DNA of 64,000 bases from Akkermansiaceae bacterium. Lineage in GTDB: Bacteria > Verrucomicrobiota > Verrucomicrobiia > Verrucomicrobiales > Akkermansiaceae. The DNA is taken from NCBI GenBank assembly GCA_905182405.1, contig CAJJBQ010000001.1, positions 1,426,001 through 1,490,000 on the forward strand, given 5' to 3'. Shown here one piece after another: positions 47,360-57,022 of this stretch (the first letter of the stretch is position 1; each line of letters begins with the position of its first letter). The position numbers and the translations under genes were made by a program. Under the pieces are notes generated by a model. It was not told where the DNA came from. It worked only from the letters and a program-made list of their open reading frames with translations, and searched no databases.

Positions 47360-48670
47360 ATGATTCAGCGATTTTATAGCACCAAAAGTCCTGAGATCTT
47401 TGTCGACGTCAAGGAGGCGGTTCTTCGTTCGCTTCCATCCGACAACGGGCTCTACATGCCCGAGAATCTTGAAGAACTCCCGGCGGAGTTTTGGGAGAAC
47501 TGGCGGGAAATGAGTTTCTCCGAAATGGGCTTTCATATCGCGCGGCAGATTTTCCGTGACAGCGTTCCCGATGAGGAACTTCGACGGATTGTGAAAGAGA
47601 CTCTTTCTTTTGAAGTGCCCGTGGTGAAGGTGACGGCGAATGCACATGTTCTCGAACTCTTCCATGGGCCGACGTTGGCATTCAAAGATTTTGGAGCCCG
47701 TTTCATGGCCCGTCTCATGTGCTATCTCACACGCAATGATGATGGTCTCCTCACCGTGCTCGTTGCAACAAGCGGCGATACCGGCGGTGCGGTGGCAAGT
47801 GCCTTCCACAATATTGAGGGAACACGAGTCATCATTCTTTATCCCAAGGGGAAGGTCAGTGGGCTTCAGGAGAAACAGCTCACCACTCTGGGCGGAAATA
47901 TCACCGCCTTGGAAATCGAGGGCACCTTTGATGACTGCCAACGGATGGTAAAGTCGGCCTTTCTCGATCGCGAAATGTCCGAGCGCCTCAATCTCACTTC
48001 GGCCAATTCCATCAATATTTCCCGACTCGTTCCGCAGAGCTTTTACTATTTTGAAGCGGCTCGCCAATTTGAAAATGCTCCGGTCTTTGTCATTCCCAGC
48101 GGGAACTTTGGAAATCTGACAGCCGGCCTTCTCGCTGAAAAGATAGGTTTGAAAGTGAAGCACTTTGTTGCGGCTACCAATGCCAACGATGTCGTGCCCG
48201 CTTATCTGGAAAGCGGCAAATACGAGCCACGGGAAAGTGTCGCGACCATTTCAAACGCAATGGATGTGGGCGCTCCGAGTAATTTTGCGCGGATGGAAAA
48301 CCTTTTTGGGGGAACTAGGGAGGGGATGATTTCCCGGATCCGAGGCTACGCTTTTTCGGATGAACTCACCCGGGAAACGATTGGCCGCGTGATGTTGGAT
48401 ACGGGATACATGCTTGATCCTCACGGCGCCGTGGGCTGGCTTGCGGCTGAAGCGTGGCGAGACGAAGAGGGGAATCGCCAGGATGAAACGATTCTTCTTG
48501 AGACCGCGCATCCGTCTAAATTTCTCGACGTGATGGAAGAAGAGTTAGGCCAGGAAACGATTGAGATTCCTGAGCGTCTCGCCTGCCTCGCAGATCGAGA
48601 AAAAGTGGCGATTCAGATGGAGCCGGATGAAGCCACTTTTCATCGATGGCTTCAGAGTCTGGCGGAGTAG
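47360..48670 (+). CDS. thrC: Threonine synthase
   Basis: A 436-residue fold-type II PLP enzyme. The PLP lysine is in HGPTLAFKDFGARFM, the phosphate-binding segment is ATSGDTGGAVASAFHN, and ISRLVPQSFYYF and VIPSGNFGNLTAGLLAE follow. This is the E. coli-like (long) form with an N-terminal YSTKSPE start. It makes threonine from O-phosphohomoserine. The ATG directly abuts the thrB TAA. It converges with the coiled-coil gene across 19 bases. Confidence 0.96.
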   Translation: MIQRFYSTKSPEIFVDVKEAVLRSLPSDNGLYMPENLEELPAEFWENWREMSFSEMGFHIARQIFRDSVPDEELRRIVKETLSFEVPVVKVTANAHVLELFHGPTLAFKDFGARFMARLMCYLTRNDDGLLTVLVATSGDTGGAVASAFHNIEGTRVIILYPKGKVSGLQEKQLTTLGGNITALEIEGTFDDCQRMVKSAFLDREMSERLNLTSANSINISRLVPQSFYYFEAARQFENAPVFVIPSGNFGNLTAGLLAEKIGLKVKHFVAATNANDVVPAYLESGKYEPRESVATISNAMDVGAPSNFARMENLFGGTREGMISRIRGYAFSDELTRETIGRVMLDTGYMLDPHGAVGWLAAEAWRDEEGNRQDETILLETAHPSKFLDVMEEELGQETIEIPERLACLADREKVAIQMEPDEATFHRWLQSLAE

Positions 48671-48689
48671 TTAGACCAAGAGACTTTGC

Positions 48690-49397
48690 TTACTGACCTT
48701 CGAGTGTTGTTGACTGATAATTGTCAGGAAGTCTGATCAACTCATCTCCAATTTCCACGGGTGGCAGGCCACCGGCATAGGCGTTTGGCTTGAGCTCTGC
48801 GGAATATTGTCCGGTATCTTGACTCAAAATAGCGACTCGGCCTAGAACGCCCGATCCGCGGCGAATGCCGAGTTCATCTCCTTTTAGGAAGGCCATGCCA
48901 TTCTGTGATTGGAAGGTGATAAAGCCGAGTTCGGTATTTACAAAATTGACTTTTCCCATGACGAGGGCGATCCGGATCCGATTTTCGGCGCGCTCGGCGC
49001 GTTGAGTTTCTTTCGTCTCACGCTCATGAATAAAAGTTGTTTCCTTTTCGAGGACCTCATTTTTGCGTTCAATTTTATCCTTTTCTTCCGTGACTTCAGC
49101 AAGTTGCTCCTTGATACGTTCAATGTCGGCAGAGGTTTCATCGGAAACTTCTTTGACGGCGGGAGGAGCAGGAATGTTTGGCTGTGCAGGAGCGGGATAA
49201 TGGTAGGACGGGCGATAAACCGGAGTCTGGAGCGCATTACGCTCTGCTTGGAGAGCCGTGAGCTCTTGTTCCAACATGAGGCGCTCTTTCAGGGCCTCGT
49301 TCGAATCTGAATTTTCGGAGAACTTCCCGAAAGACAGAAGGAATGCGACGACAACCAGGATGCTGGTCGTAGCTAGCAGGATATTCGTGGTATTCAT
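48690..49397 (-). CDS. Membrane-anchored coiled-coil protein, unknown function
   Basis: A 235-residue protein not assigned to a family. Residues 6-24 form one N-terminal membrane span (ILLATTSILVVVAFLLSF). A first coil lies at about 33-57, then a proline-rich linker (YPAPAQPNIPAPPA), and a second, strongly heptad coil at about 85-145 (IKEQLAEVTEEKDKIERKNE). The last 90 residues are a small beta domain (VNFVNTELGFITFQSQNG) with a GEL-type turn. The order resembles membrane anchors with an extracytoplasmic coil. It follows the BI-1 family gene in the same direction after 72 bases. Confidence 0.65.
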   Translation of the reverse strand: MNTTNILLATTSILVVVAFLLSFGKFSENSDSNEALKERLMLEQELTALQAERNALQTPVYRPSYHYPAPAQPNIPAPPAVKEVSDETSADIERIKEQLAEVTEEKDKIERKNEVLEKETTFIHERETKETQRAERAENRIRIALVMGKVNFVNTELGFITFQSQNGMAFLKGDELGIRRGSGVLGRVAILSQDTGQYSAELKPNAYAGGLPPVEIGDELIRLPDNYQSTTLEGQ

Positions 49398-49469
49398 AGG
49401 TGCTCTCGTGTTTTAGGGTAATCAGGGCCTAAATGTCAAAAACCGAACGCTTGGGCGCTCGGATGCCCT

Positions 49470-50201
49470 TTAGTCACGCCCCGCTAAGGACATCAGGACC
49501 TGGAGGACATACCAGAAGAGAAGCGCGACGCTCGCAAAGAGGCCCAGTGAGGCCGCCACGTGCTGATCAGGACGGTAATGGTGAATGATGTTGCTCGTCT
49601 GGTGGAGGATGGCAGCTCCGGCAAAGACGACCATGGCGGCGGAGAACCAAAGTCCGAGGCTGAGGCTCTCAACAAAGAAGGAGGCAACAATGAGACCCAT
49701 CGCAATGAATCCAACGATTTTTAGGAATCCTCCCAAGAAGGAGAAATCTTTTTTAGTGGTGAATGCGATGAAGGTGATTCCAACGACGAGGCCTGCGGTG
49801 ATGATCCCTGCTTCAGTGATCAAATCGGCGGTGCCTCCAGTCATTCTGAAAGCCATCAAGAGAAGGGGGAGCATGATAATTGCTTGCGCAACAACGTAGA
49901 GACCTAATCCCATATACTGGGTCGTTTTGCTCGCTCCTGACATGGCCCATTTATTGGCAACCGAGGAGGCAAGCATGAAGGCACCAAGAACGATGAGCCA
50001 GCTAAACGAGCTCTTGCCCAGAAGCGAGAAGACCATAATATCGATGTCCTTGATACTGAAGAGCATCGCCTCGACGACGATGAAGGCGGCGATCGCTCCG
50101 GCAAGGTGGCCGTAGGTGCGTCGAATAAAGGCGGTGCGGGCATCTTCTGGTGCCAAAGCGACACTGTTTGGGCTTCCGTAGATATCTTGAGTGTTCATCA
50201 T
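49470..50201 (-). CDS. Bax inhibitor-1/YccA family membrane protein
   Basis: The ATG at 50201 (or 50198) is used; the frame continues upstream for 131 residues but those are not conserved-like. The 243-residue protein has seven hydrophobic spans and the family motif region around TAGLVVGITFIAFTTKKDFS and IILHQTSNIIHHY-like sequence (ILHQTSNIIHHYRP). BI-1/YccA proteins are membrane channels or modulators of FtsH-type proteolysis. The N-terminus ends in IRRTYGHLAGA. It is divergent from the helicase gene. Confidence 0.9.
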   Translation of the reverse strand: MMNTQDIYGSPNSVALAPEDARTAFIRRTYGHLAGAIAAFIVVEAMLFSIKDIDIMVFSLLGKSSFSWLIVLGAFMLASSVANKWAMSGASKTTQYMGLGLYVVAQAIIMLPLLLMAFRMTGGTADLITEAGIITAGLVVGITFIAFTTKKDFSFLGGFLKIVGFIAMGLIVASFFVESLSLGLWFSAAMVVFAGAAILHQTSNIIHHYRPDQHVAASLGLFASVALLFWYVLQVLMSLAGRD

Positions 50202-50328
50202 CTTCTGTTGGGGGGAAAATAGAGGTAAAATAGCTCGAATCAAGGGAAAGTAACACCATTTCTCTTCTGTGAAAGCACTTCGCGCGCTTGCATTTCCTCT
50301 CGCTCCCGGGTTTCCTCCGCGCAGCACG

Positions 50329-52320
50329 ATGGCAGGGGGATTTTCGATCGAATCATTGAACAAAGCACAGCGGGAAGCGGTGCGTTGTCTGGATGGTCCT
50401 GTTCTGATTCTGGCGGGTGCAGGAACCGGGAAAACTAGGACGGTGACGTGTCGAATGTCAGCCCTTCTGGAAAATGGCGTTGCTGCCGAAAATATTCTCG
50501 CCGTCACTTTCACGAATAAGTCAGCGGCCGAAATGCGCGAGCGGGTGATCGGGATGGTGGGAAAGAAGAGGGGAAAGGACCTGACAGTCTGCACCTTCCA
50601 CTCTCTCTGTGTGCGGATTCTCCGTCGCGATATCGAACGGGTCGGTTACGGAAAGAAATTCGTGGTGATGGCCGGTGGAGACCAGACGGGAATCATCCGT
50701 CAGCTGATTATCCGAAAAGGGGGAGCGAAGGAAAAACTCAAGCCGGTCGAAGTGATGGCGGAGATTTCCAAGGCGAAGAGCTATGAAAAGCCCCTCAATG
50801 AGATTGACGATAATCTCATTGCTGCGATCGCGGTAGCCTACCAGAACGAATTACGGGCGCAGAATGCCGTTGATTTTGATGATCTCCTTATTTTGGGTGA
50901 AAAGATCCTACGCGAACACTCGGAGGCGCGCCTTTACTGGCAGGAGCTTTTCCAGTATGTCACAGTCGACGAGTTTCAAGATACTAACAGCCTGCAGATG
51001 AGGCTTATCCAGCAGCTCGTGCAAAAGCCCTACAATATCTGCGTGGTGGGCGATGATGATCAATCGATCTACGGCTGGCGCGGGGCGGACGTGACCAACA
51101 TCCTGCAATTTGAGCGCTTCTTCCCGAATCCCAAGGTGATTCGGCTTGAGGAGAACTATCGCAGCACCCAGGCGGTGTTGGAAGTGGCCAATAGTCTAAT
51201 TAAGCATAATGTGGGCCGTCGCGAAAAGGAACTCAAGCACACGATTCCAGGGGGCGATTTGGTGAGGCTGGTGACGATGCCTGGCGAGCAGGAAGAAGCC
51301 GAGTGGGTGGTTCAGGATATTTTAGCGATCCGGGATGAGGGCAGGGAGCTAGAGGATTTTGCGATTCTCTTCCGCACCAATGCGCAGATCCGCAAGATGG
51401 AGGAAGTCCTCCGCGAGGAGAAAGTTCCTTATCGAATGGTGGGAGCGCAGAGCTTCTACGATCGGAAGGAAGTTCGCGATGTTTTGGGCTATGCCCAGCT
51501 CCTCGATAGCACTGAGATGGATGTTTCCCTCCTCAGAGTTCTCAATACGCCACCTCGAGGGATCAGTCAGAACACGGCAATGATGGCCGGGGAGTGGAGC
51601 CGTGAGCGAGATCAGGGGATTTGGAAAAGTCTTATTGACCCGGAATTTTTGGCAGGGCTCTCGACACGTGCGGTGGGCTCGATCAATCGCTTTGTGGAGC
51701 AGCTCGAAGATCATCAACGCCAAATCGTGAATGGTGACAATCCCGGCGTCGTTTTGGATCGTTGGCTTCGTGAAATGGATTTCATGGAGTGGCTTATGCG
51801 CCAGTGCAAAGCTGATAAAGAGCGTGATGCCCGACGGGAAGCGGTTGCGAGTACGGTGGGGGATCTTACCGTTGCCACGAAGAAGGGAGTGGAGCTACGG
51901 GTCTACCTCGACAAAATTGCGCTCGATCGTGATAAGGATGATGATGATCTTGATAAGAAATCAGGAGTCACGCTGATCACCCTGCATGCTTCAAAGGGAC
52001 TGGAATATCCTATCGTTTATCTTCTGGGGCTGGAGCAAGGGATCCTGCCTCACAAGAGGAGTGTCGATGAGGGCACGATTGATGAGGAGCGCCGTCTCCT
52101 TTATGTCGGGATTACGAGAGCGAAGGAAAGGCTTTCAATGACCTGCTGCTCGACTCGGGTGAAGTGGGGAAACAAGGAGTCCTGTGAGCCTAGCAAATTT
52201 CTGCTGGAGTTGAATTTCGATTGGCTCTCCGAGGAGGACTATGACGATCTCATGAATCAGGAGGCGAGCGAGGATGATCTCCGTGGCTTTTTTAGTGGGA
52301 TGTCCGATATTCTAGAGTGA
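50329..52320 (+). CDS. ATP-dependent DNA helicase, UvrD/PcrA/Rep type
   Basis: The ATG at 50329 gives 663 residues; a GTG 60 bases upstream is less likely. Superfamily I motifs are in order: Q-motif LNKAQREAV, Walker A AGAGTGKT, motif Ia TFTNKSAAEMRERV, motif II VDEFQDTN, motif III VVGDDDQSIYGWRGA, motif IV LEENYRST, motif V ITLHASKGLEYP and motif VI YVGITRAKE. It unwinds DNA in repair and replication. The length suits Rep/PcrA better than the RecB type. It lies opposite the BI-1 gene with 127 bases between starts. Confidence 0.93.
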   Translation: MAGGFSIESLNKAQREAVRCLDGPVLILAGAGTGKTRTVTCRMSALLENGVAAENILAVTFTNKSAAEMRERVIGMVGKKRGKDLTVCTFHSLCVRILRRDIERVGYGKKFVVMAGGDQTGIIRQLIIRKGGAKEKLKPVEVMAEISKAKSYEKPLNEIDDNLIAAIAVAYQNELRAQNAVDFDDLLILGEKILREHSEARLYWQELFQYVTVDEFQDTNSLQMRLIQQLVQKPYNICVVGDDDQSIYGWRGADVTNILQFERFFPNPKVIRLEENYRSTQAVLEVANSLIKHNVGRREKELKHTIPGGDLVRLVTMPGEQEEAEWVVQDILAIRDEGRELEDFAILFRTNAQIRKMEEVLREEKVPYRMVGAQSFYDRKEVRDVLGYAQLLDSTEMDVSLLRVLNTPPRGISQNTAMMAGEWSRERDQGIWKSLIDPEFLAGLSTRAVGSINRFVEQLEDHQRQIVNGDNPGVVLDRWLREMDFMEWLMRQCKADKERDARREAVASTVGDLTVATKKGVELRVYLDKIALDRDKDDDDLDKKSGVTLITLHASKGLEYPIVYLLGLEQGILPHKRSVDEGTIDEERRLLYVGITRAKERLSMTCCSTRVKWGNKESCEPSKFLLELNFDWLSEEDYDDLMNQEASEDDLRGFFSGMSDILE

Positions 52321-52334
52321 TGGGATCATAGAGA

Positions 52335-52369
52335 TGAAAAATCCCCCCGCTCAGAAGAACGGGGGGATT
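52335..52369 (-). terminator. Terminator of the second PEP-CTERM gene
   Basis: On the minus strand AATCCCCCC and GGGGGGATT form a nine-pair stem with a 12-base loop, followed by TTTTT. It lies between the convergent helicase and PEP-CTERM genes. Confidence 0.8.
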
Positions 52370-52392
52370 GTCAAAAAGAGATCGAAGTCTTC

Positions 52393-53025
52393 TTACTTGC
52401 GGCGTCGGTTACCGGCGAGAGCAAGGAGGCTCAGACCAAGTAAGAGAGCGCTGGATGGCTCTGGGACGGCTTCTAGAGAGAGGATATTGGTAGTGTAGGT
52501 GGGACCAACAGTGTTCCCCCAATCAACGTCACCACGATTGACGTCTCCTAACAAAACTTCTCCATTTGTTCCCGTCGCGCTGAAGGAAGCTGAGTCTCCA
52601 GTAGGGCCGGTATCTTCGCCATCTAGTTGAATCCCAGTATTCAGAAGGCTCAAGCCGGTTGAATCAGCAACATCCGTCATATTTCCAATGACGACAAAGA
52701 GATCACTATTCGCGACGGTATTGGCAATAGTGAAGTCGAAAGAAAAGGCACCAGCGTCGGGTGAATTGATACCCTGGCTGGCGTCGAATTGCGCGAGTCC
52801 AAGAAACCCGTTTAGTCCGTTAGTTTGTAAATCCGTTGCAGTGGCTGGAATGCTACCTGGAGCAAAGGTGTAAAGCGCGACAAATCCGCTGTTGAGGGGT
52901 TCCCCAATGAGATTGCCGAAGGCGAGATCCTGACCACTTCCTGTAATATTAGCGATGGTGATCGATGCTCCATGTGCTGATGCTGTTAAAGCGGCAGCAA
53001 CAGTGAAAACTATGTGTTGTTTCAT
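52393..53025 (-). CDS. PEP-CTERM sorting-domain secreted protein
   Basis: The ATG at 53025 gives 210 residues with a signal peptide (MKQHIVFTVAAALTASAHG). The C-terminus is a PEP-CTERM tag: VPEPSSALLLGLSLLALA followed by GNRRRK. The middle is a Gly/Asn/Thr-rich beta domain (LYTFAPGSIPATATDLQTN). It should be cleaved by an exosortase, as for the protein at 18291-19091, with which it shares little sequence outside the tag. It lies 28 bases downstream of a TIGR02597-type gene on the same strand and the two may be co-transcribed. Confidence 0.85.
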   Translation of the reverse strand: MKQHIVFTVAAALTASAHGASITIANITGSGQDLAFGNLIGEPLNSGFVALYTFAPGSIPATATDLQTNGLNGFLGLAQFDASQGINSPDAGAFSFDFTIANTVANSDLFVVIGNMTDVADSTGLSLLNTGIQLDGEDTGPTGDSASFSATGTNGEVLLGDVNRGDVDWGNTVGPTYTTNILSLEAVPEPSSALLLGLSLLALAGNRRRK

Positions 53026-53053
53026 AAAATATGTTTGATAACGGTTTGTGATT

Positions 53054-54022
53054 TTAAAGAGTCGAGAAGAACGCTGGAAGTTCGGCGAGTGCTGATGTGG
53101 AAGCAGACTTGCGTTCGATGGAGATAGCTCCGGTGACAACAGTATCTCCTTCATTTCCGAAAAATTGACTGGTTGTTGAGCGCCAGGTACCACCACCGGC
53201 AATGTGGACAAAGTAGCGGACGTATCCGCCAGCGCCGTCGGGCACCCAAAATACATCGGCCGCTGCGGAACTGAATGATTGGGTTAAATCGTCCTTGAGG
53301 CCGAGCTCATCGAGAGTTTGTCCTGCAGGACTGGGAACTGTAAAGATACTGAATCCAGCCGTTGCTGCGATGATCGTGCCAGTCTTCTTAACCTCACCGA
53401 AAAGAGTAATCGTTTTTGGTGAACTCTTAACCTCCACAAACGCACCATCGGGGTAGAAGAAAGCGATGGGTTTAGGGGGGGAGCTAAATTGATTTGCGGT
53501 CGAACGGAACTCGTTGAAGTTAGCGTTGTAATAGTAGCGATCGTAGTCGCCTGCTCCGTCTGGAACCCAGACGATGTCCGATCCTGTAGAGTTGAACGAT
53601 CCTGTAAGAGTTGCACTCGCCCCTGTTCCAAAAACCTCGTTGAGCGTCTTGGCCTGACGAACGGCATAGCTCGCAGCGCCTGCTGCTATTCCTGAGCCTT
53701 CGATGGTGATGGTTGTTGCAGTAGATGCAGTAATTACAGCGACCGCTCCGTTTTGTGCTCCATTGGAGATTTCGAGGAGGTAAGTTGCGTCTGCGTCGGT
53801 CAAGGTTGTCGTAAAGTCAACATCAGCATCAGTAACAACGTTAGCGTCCTCAGAATCAATGATTCCGGAAACCAAGATATCACCATGAAGATTAATTCCA
53901 ATGGGATTGAAGCCAACAACGAGGTTAGATTTTACGTAACCCGAAGGAGCGGTATATGCCAATGTCTGTCCGCAAAGCGGCAGTATTATGGAGGTAAAGA
54001 AAAGAGTGATGATTATTTTCAT
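53054..54022 (-). CDS. TIGR02597-type secreted protein
   Basis: The ATG at 54022 gives 322 residues and the signal peptide MKIIITLFFTSIILPLCGQ. The mature protein has the layout of the TIGR02597 family of Verrucomicrobiota: SGYVKSNLVVGFNPIGINLH at the start, a beta-sandwich, and two copies of the segment DIVWVPDGAGDYDRYYYN and DVFWVPDGAGGYVRYFVH separated by about 110 residues. Function unknown. It sits immediately upstream of the second PEP-CTERM gene. Confidence 0.75.
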   Translation of the reverse strand: MKIIITLFFTSIILPLCGQTLAYTAPSGYVKSNLVVGFNPIGINLHGDILVSGIIDSEDANVVTDADVDFTTTLTDADATYLLEISNGAQNGAVAVITASTATTITIEGSGIAAGAASYAVRQAKTLNEVFGTGASATLTGSFNSTGSDIVWVPDGAGDYDRYYYNANFNEFRSTANQFSSPPKPIAFFYPDGAFVEVKSSPKTITLFGEVKKTGTIIAATAGFSIFTVPSPAGQTLDELGLKDDLTQSFSSAAADVFWVPDGAGGYVRYFVHIAGGGTWRSTTSQFFGNEGDTVVTGAISIERKSASTSALAELPAFFSTL

Positions 54023-54226
54023 GCTGGGGACGGACTCCACTTTGCTGAGAAAATTGGATGTAAGCAAACGAAAATCTCAATAATTTTCCTAGCGGCTCTT
54101 GTTCTTTTGGAAAAAGAACTACCTTGATAGTAATTAATTGAGAGGGGCTAGACGAGGGGCAAATAGCCCAGAGTGCTTGATGAAGAGTTGCGAGAATCTT
54201 TGGCCCTGTTAAAGATACATTGCAAC

Positions 54227-54583
54227 GTGAAAAAGGGATATACAATCGGGAACGAAAAGTTGGTGAAAGTGCTTCAGGGCGCTTCCTGCCACCTTTTGGG
54301 CCTTTGGAAAAAACAAGGAAAGGAAGAAGGAGCCCTGCGAATTGCGGTAATTGGTGGAGGTTGCAGTGGTCTGCAATACCAAATGGACCTTGTCGATGGC
54401 CCAAGGGACCGCGACATCATGGTGGAAAGCAATGGGGTGAAAGTCGTTATTGATCCCAAAAGCGCTTTGTTTGTTAGTGGGAGTGAACTGGATTACTCCG
54501 ACGATTTGCAGCAGGGTGGGTTTAAGGTAAGTAACCCAAATGCCTTGGTGACCTGTTCATGCGGTGAGAGTTTTGCGGCCTAG
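54227..54583 (+). CDS. A-type iron-sulfur cluster carrier (IscA/ErpA/HesB)
   Basis: The GTG at 54227 is preferred because 118 residues is the family length; the upstream GTG at 54173 would add 18. The three cysteines of the family are present: GGGCSGLQY and, at the end, TCSCGESF. The fold starts at LRIAVIGGG and has IDPKSALFVSGSELDYSDDL. It carries Fe-S clusters to target proteins. It precedes HscB-like and HscA-like genes by 41 bases, an arrangement seen in isc operons, but no iscS or iscU is in the window. Confidence 0.9.
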   Translation: MKKGYTIGNEKLVKVLQGASCHLLGLWKKQGKEEGALRIAVIGGGCSGLQYQMDLVDGPRDRDIMVESNGVKVVIDPKSALFVSGSELDYSDDLQQGGFKVSNPNALVTCSCGESFAA

Positions 54584-54624
54584 TAAAAGGGTATGGAATT
54601 TTCTGAATCATTGTGAAGGAGCCC

Positions 54625-55185
54625 ATGGATCCATTTTTAATCCTTGGCTTGCCGGAGCGATTGGCGGTCGATACGGGTCAGCTTGAGGAACATTTTCGGA
54701 GATTGGGAAAGGAGGCGCATCCTGATCGTGGTGGTTCGGCTGCGGACTTCGAGCGATTGCGTTTTGCTTATGAAGTGGTAAAATCACCGGCGAAGAGAAT
54801 TCGAGCGATGGTAGGCGAAGCCGAATCCCGAGGGTCGGTTCCGGGAGAGGTGATGGATCTTTTTGGATCTGTCGCTGAAGCCATGGAGGCGGTGGAGCAA
54901 TTTCTCAAGGAACGAGCGGTTGCTCGAAGCGGATTGGGACGTGCGGTGCTGGACGCTAAGATCCCGGCACTCAGGAAATCACTGGAAGATCTTATCGAAA
55001 AACTTGGAGATTTGGAATCGGGTTTGATCGATTGGTTTCCATTTTTTGATGAAAAGGGATGGGATGCTTGTGAAGCAGAGATGGGTGAGGTGGCCCGGGG
55101 TTTGGTGTTTTTAGAGAAATGGCAGGCCCAGATTCGAGAGGCGACGGGAAAGTTGTTCGAAGCCTTGCTAGGAGGGATGTCCTAA
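54625..55185 (+). CDS. HscB-like J-domain co-chaperone
   Basis: The ATG at 54625 has a good ribosome binding site (AAGGAG 5 bases upstream), which decides the start. The 186-residue protein has an N-terminal J domain (about 5-70) with the HPD motif in EAHPDRGG and a helical C-terminal half (about 100-185), the layout of HscB. Such proteins deliver the scaffold IscU to the Hsp70 partner. It is sandwiched between the A-type carrier and the HscA-like gene and ends 3 bases before the latter. Sequence is diverged, so identification leans on position plus the HPD motif. Confidence 0.75.
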   Translation: MDPFLILGLPERLAVDTGQLEEHFRRLGKEAHPDRGGSAADFERLRFAYEVVKSPAKRIRAMVGEAESRGSVPGEVMDLFGSVAEAMEAVEQFLKERAVARSGLGRAVLDAKIPALRKSLEDLIEKLGDLESGLIDWFPFFDEKGWDACEAEMGEVARGLVFLEKWQAQIREATGKLFEALLGGMS

Positions 55186-55188
55186 TCC

Positions 55189-56979
55189 ATGAATATCGAA
55201 ACGATGAATGAGGTGATTGTAGGGATTGATCTAGGGACCACACAGTCTGCGGTGGGCGTGGTTGAATCTGGATTTCCGATCCTGCTTGCGAATGAAGAAG
55301 GTTCCAGGCTCACTCCAAGCGCGGTCTGGTATGGGAAATCTGGTGAGGTCGAGGTGGGAGCATTGGCATTGCGCAGGCAGGGTGTCGATCATGTCATCAC
55401 GAGTGTAAAGAGTTTGATAGGTCGCCGCTTCGATGAAGTGGATGAGTCCGAAGGGGTCGTGAGAAATGGCGGTGGATTGCTTCTGGAAAGCGCCGCTGGA
55501 ACCAAGTCACCCGAGGAAGTTTCGGCTGAGATTTTGAAGAAGTTGAAATCTGTCGCGGAAACGCAACTCGGAGGCGAGATTTCAAAGGCGGTGATTACGG
55601 TACCAGCATATTTCCACGACGGGCAGCGGGCAGCGACCAAGAAGGCGGGAGAAATGGCGGGACTGGAAGTGGTTCGGATTCTTAGTGAGCCGACCGCTGC
55701 TGCCTTGTCCTATGGCTTGGAACGGCTGGATGAGTCGTCTAAGGTAGTCGTCTTCGATCTAGGGGGAGGGACCTTTGATGTTTCGGTGCTCGAAATGAGA
55801 GAGGGCGTGTTTGAGGTGCTGGCGACCGCTGGGGATACTTCATTGGGTGGAGACGATTTCGACGAGGCTCTCACGCTCTTTGCGGCTGATCAGCTCGGAA
55901 TGAGATGGAGTGATCTGGATGCGATGGCACGGGTGACGTGGCTTTCTGAAGGACGACGGGTCAAGCATGTGCTGTCTTCGGCCGAGGAGGCGACCTTTCG
56001 GGTTCCCTTCGTCGGCGAGATCTCAGTGAGTCAGGATCGATTTAGGAAATTGCTATCCGATCACTTAGGCCGCATGGAGAGTTGTTGTCGGAGAGCCTTG
56101 CTTGATGCGCAGGTAGAATCAGGCGATCTGGATTCTGTTCTCATGGTGGGTGGCAGCAGCCGTATTCCCATGGTGCGGAAAAAGGTGGCGGCAATTTTTG
56201 GGAAGGAACCTGATATGACTCTGCATCCCGACGAGGCGATCGCTCGTGGGGCTGCCATCCAGGCTGGTATATTGGCTGGGACGGTTCGGGAGGTTTTGCT
56301 GCTGGACGTGACACCTTTAAGTCTTGGGATTGAGACGATGGGGGGACTCATGAACATCTTAATCCCCCGGAATACCACGATCCCATGCAAGGCGGGGGAA
56401 ATGTTTACCAATGCTGTCGATTTTCAGTGCTCGATGAAAATTCAGGTTTTGCAAGGGGAGCGGGAACTTGCAAAAGACAATTGGGAGCTTGGGGGCTTCG
56501 AGCTCCCTTTTGAAGCTTCCGGAAGAGGTCAAGCCAGGGTGGGAGTAGAATTTCGAATTGATGCGGATGGCATTCTTTCGGTTCTCGCGCGGGATGTGGC
56601 GACAGGAAAGGATACTGTAATCGAGGTCGGGAGTTCAGCAGTGGACGTGACTGAGGCCAAAGTGGAGAGAATGGTCAGCCAAAGTGTAGAGTTTGCCTTT
56701 GAGGATATGAATGCGCGCGTCTTTGAGGAGGCGCGACTTAAGGCAAACGAACTTTTGCCAGCGGTCAAGATGGCTCTCTCTCAAGTGGGGGATCTTCTTG
56801 ATCGGAGTGAGTTGCAGGAAGTTGCCGAGGCGAGGGCGAAGGTGGAAAAGGCACTTTTAGGGAATCAGTCGGCTCTTCTTAAGGAAGGGGTCGAATGTCT
56901 GGATCGGGCGACCGAATCAATGGCAACGCTTCTCATCGAAAAGGCGAGTAGGTCAGTTTTTTCCCCGCAGGGGGATTGA
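55189..56979 (+). CDS. HscA-like Hsp70 chaperone
   Basis: A 596-residue Hsp70. The nucleotide-binding domain carries [12 protein letters not shown], the [17 protein letters not shown] segment, the phosphate loop [13 protein letters not shown] and [15 protein letters not shown]. The substrate-binding domain starts with [16 protein letters not shown]. It is shorter than DnaK, and its QS-rather-than-NS at the first loop and close link with an HscB-like gene suggest it is the Fe-S chaperone HscA. The start can be 55189 or 55204. It follows the HscB-like gene by 3 bases. Confidence 0.88.
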   Translation: MNIETMNEVIVGIDLGTTQSAVGVVESGFPILLANEEGSRLTPSAVWYGKSGEVEVGALALRRQGVDHVITSVKSLIGRRFDEVDESEGVVRNGGGLLLESAAGTKSPEEVSAEILKKLKSVAETQLGGEISKAVITVPAYFHDGQRAATKKAGEMAGLEVVRILSEPTAAALSYGLERLDESSKVVVFDLGGGTFDVSVLEMREGVFEVLATAGDTSLGGDDFDEALTLFAADQLGMRWSDLDAMARVTWLSEGRRVKHVLSSAEEATFRVPFVGEISVSQDRFRKLLSDHLGRMESCCRRALLDAQVESGDLDSVLMVGGSSRIPMVRKKVAAIFGKEPDMTLHPDEAIARGAAIQAGILAGTVREVLLLDVTPLSLGIETMGGLMNILIPRNTTIPCKAGEMFTNAVDFQCSMKIQVLQGERELAKDNWELGGFELPFEASGRGQARVGVEFRIDADGILSVLARDVATGKDTVIEVGSSAVDVTEAKVERMVSQSVEFAFEDMNARVFEEARLKANELLPAVKMALSQVGDLLDRSELQEVAEARAKVEKALLGNQSALLKEGVECLDRATESMATLLIEKASRSVFSPQGD

Positions 56980-57022
56980 CTTTGCGTAATGATATTTGCC
57001 AGAGTCCCGAAGACTATTTACA

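Noticed and set aside
46364..48163. Long minus-strand frames opposite thrB and thrC
   Set aside because: They lie wholly inside clearly coding plus-strand genes and have no recognisable domains.
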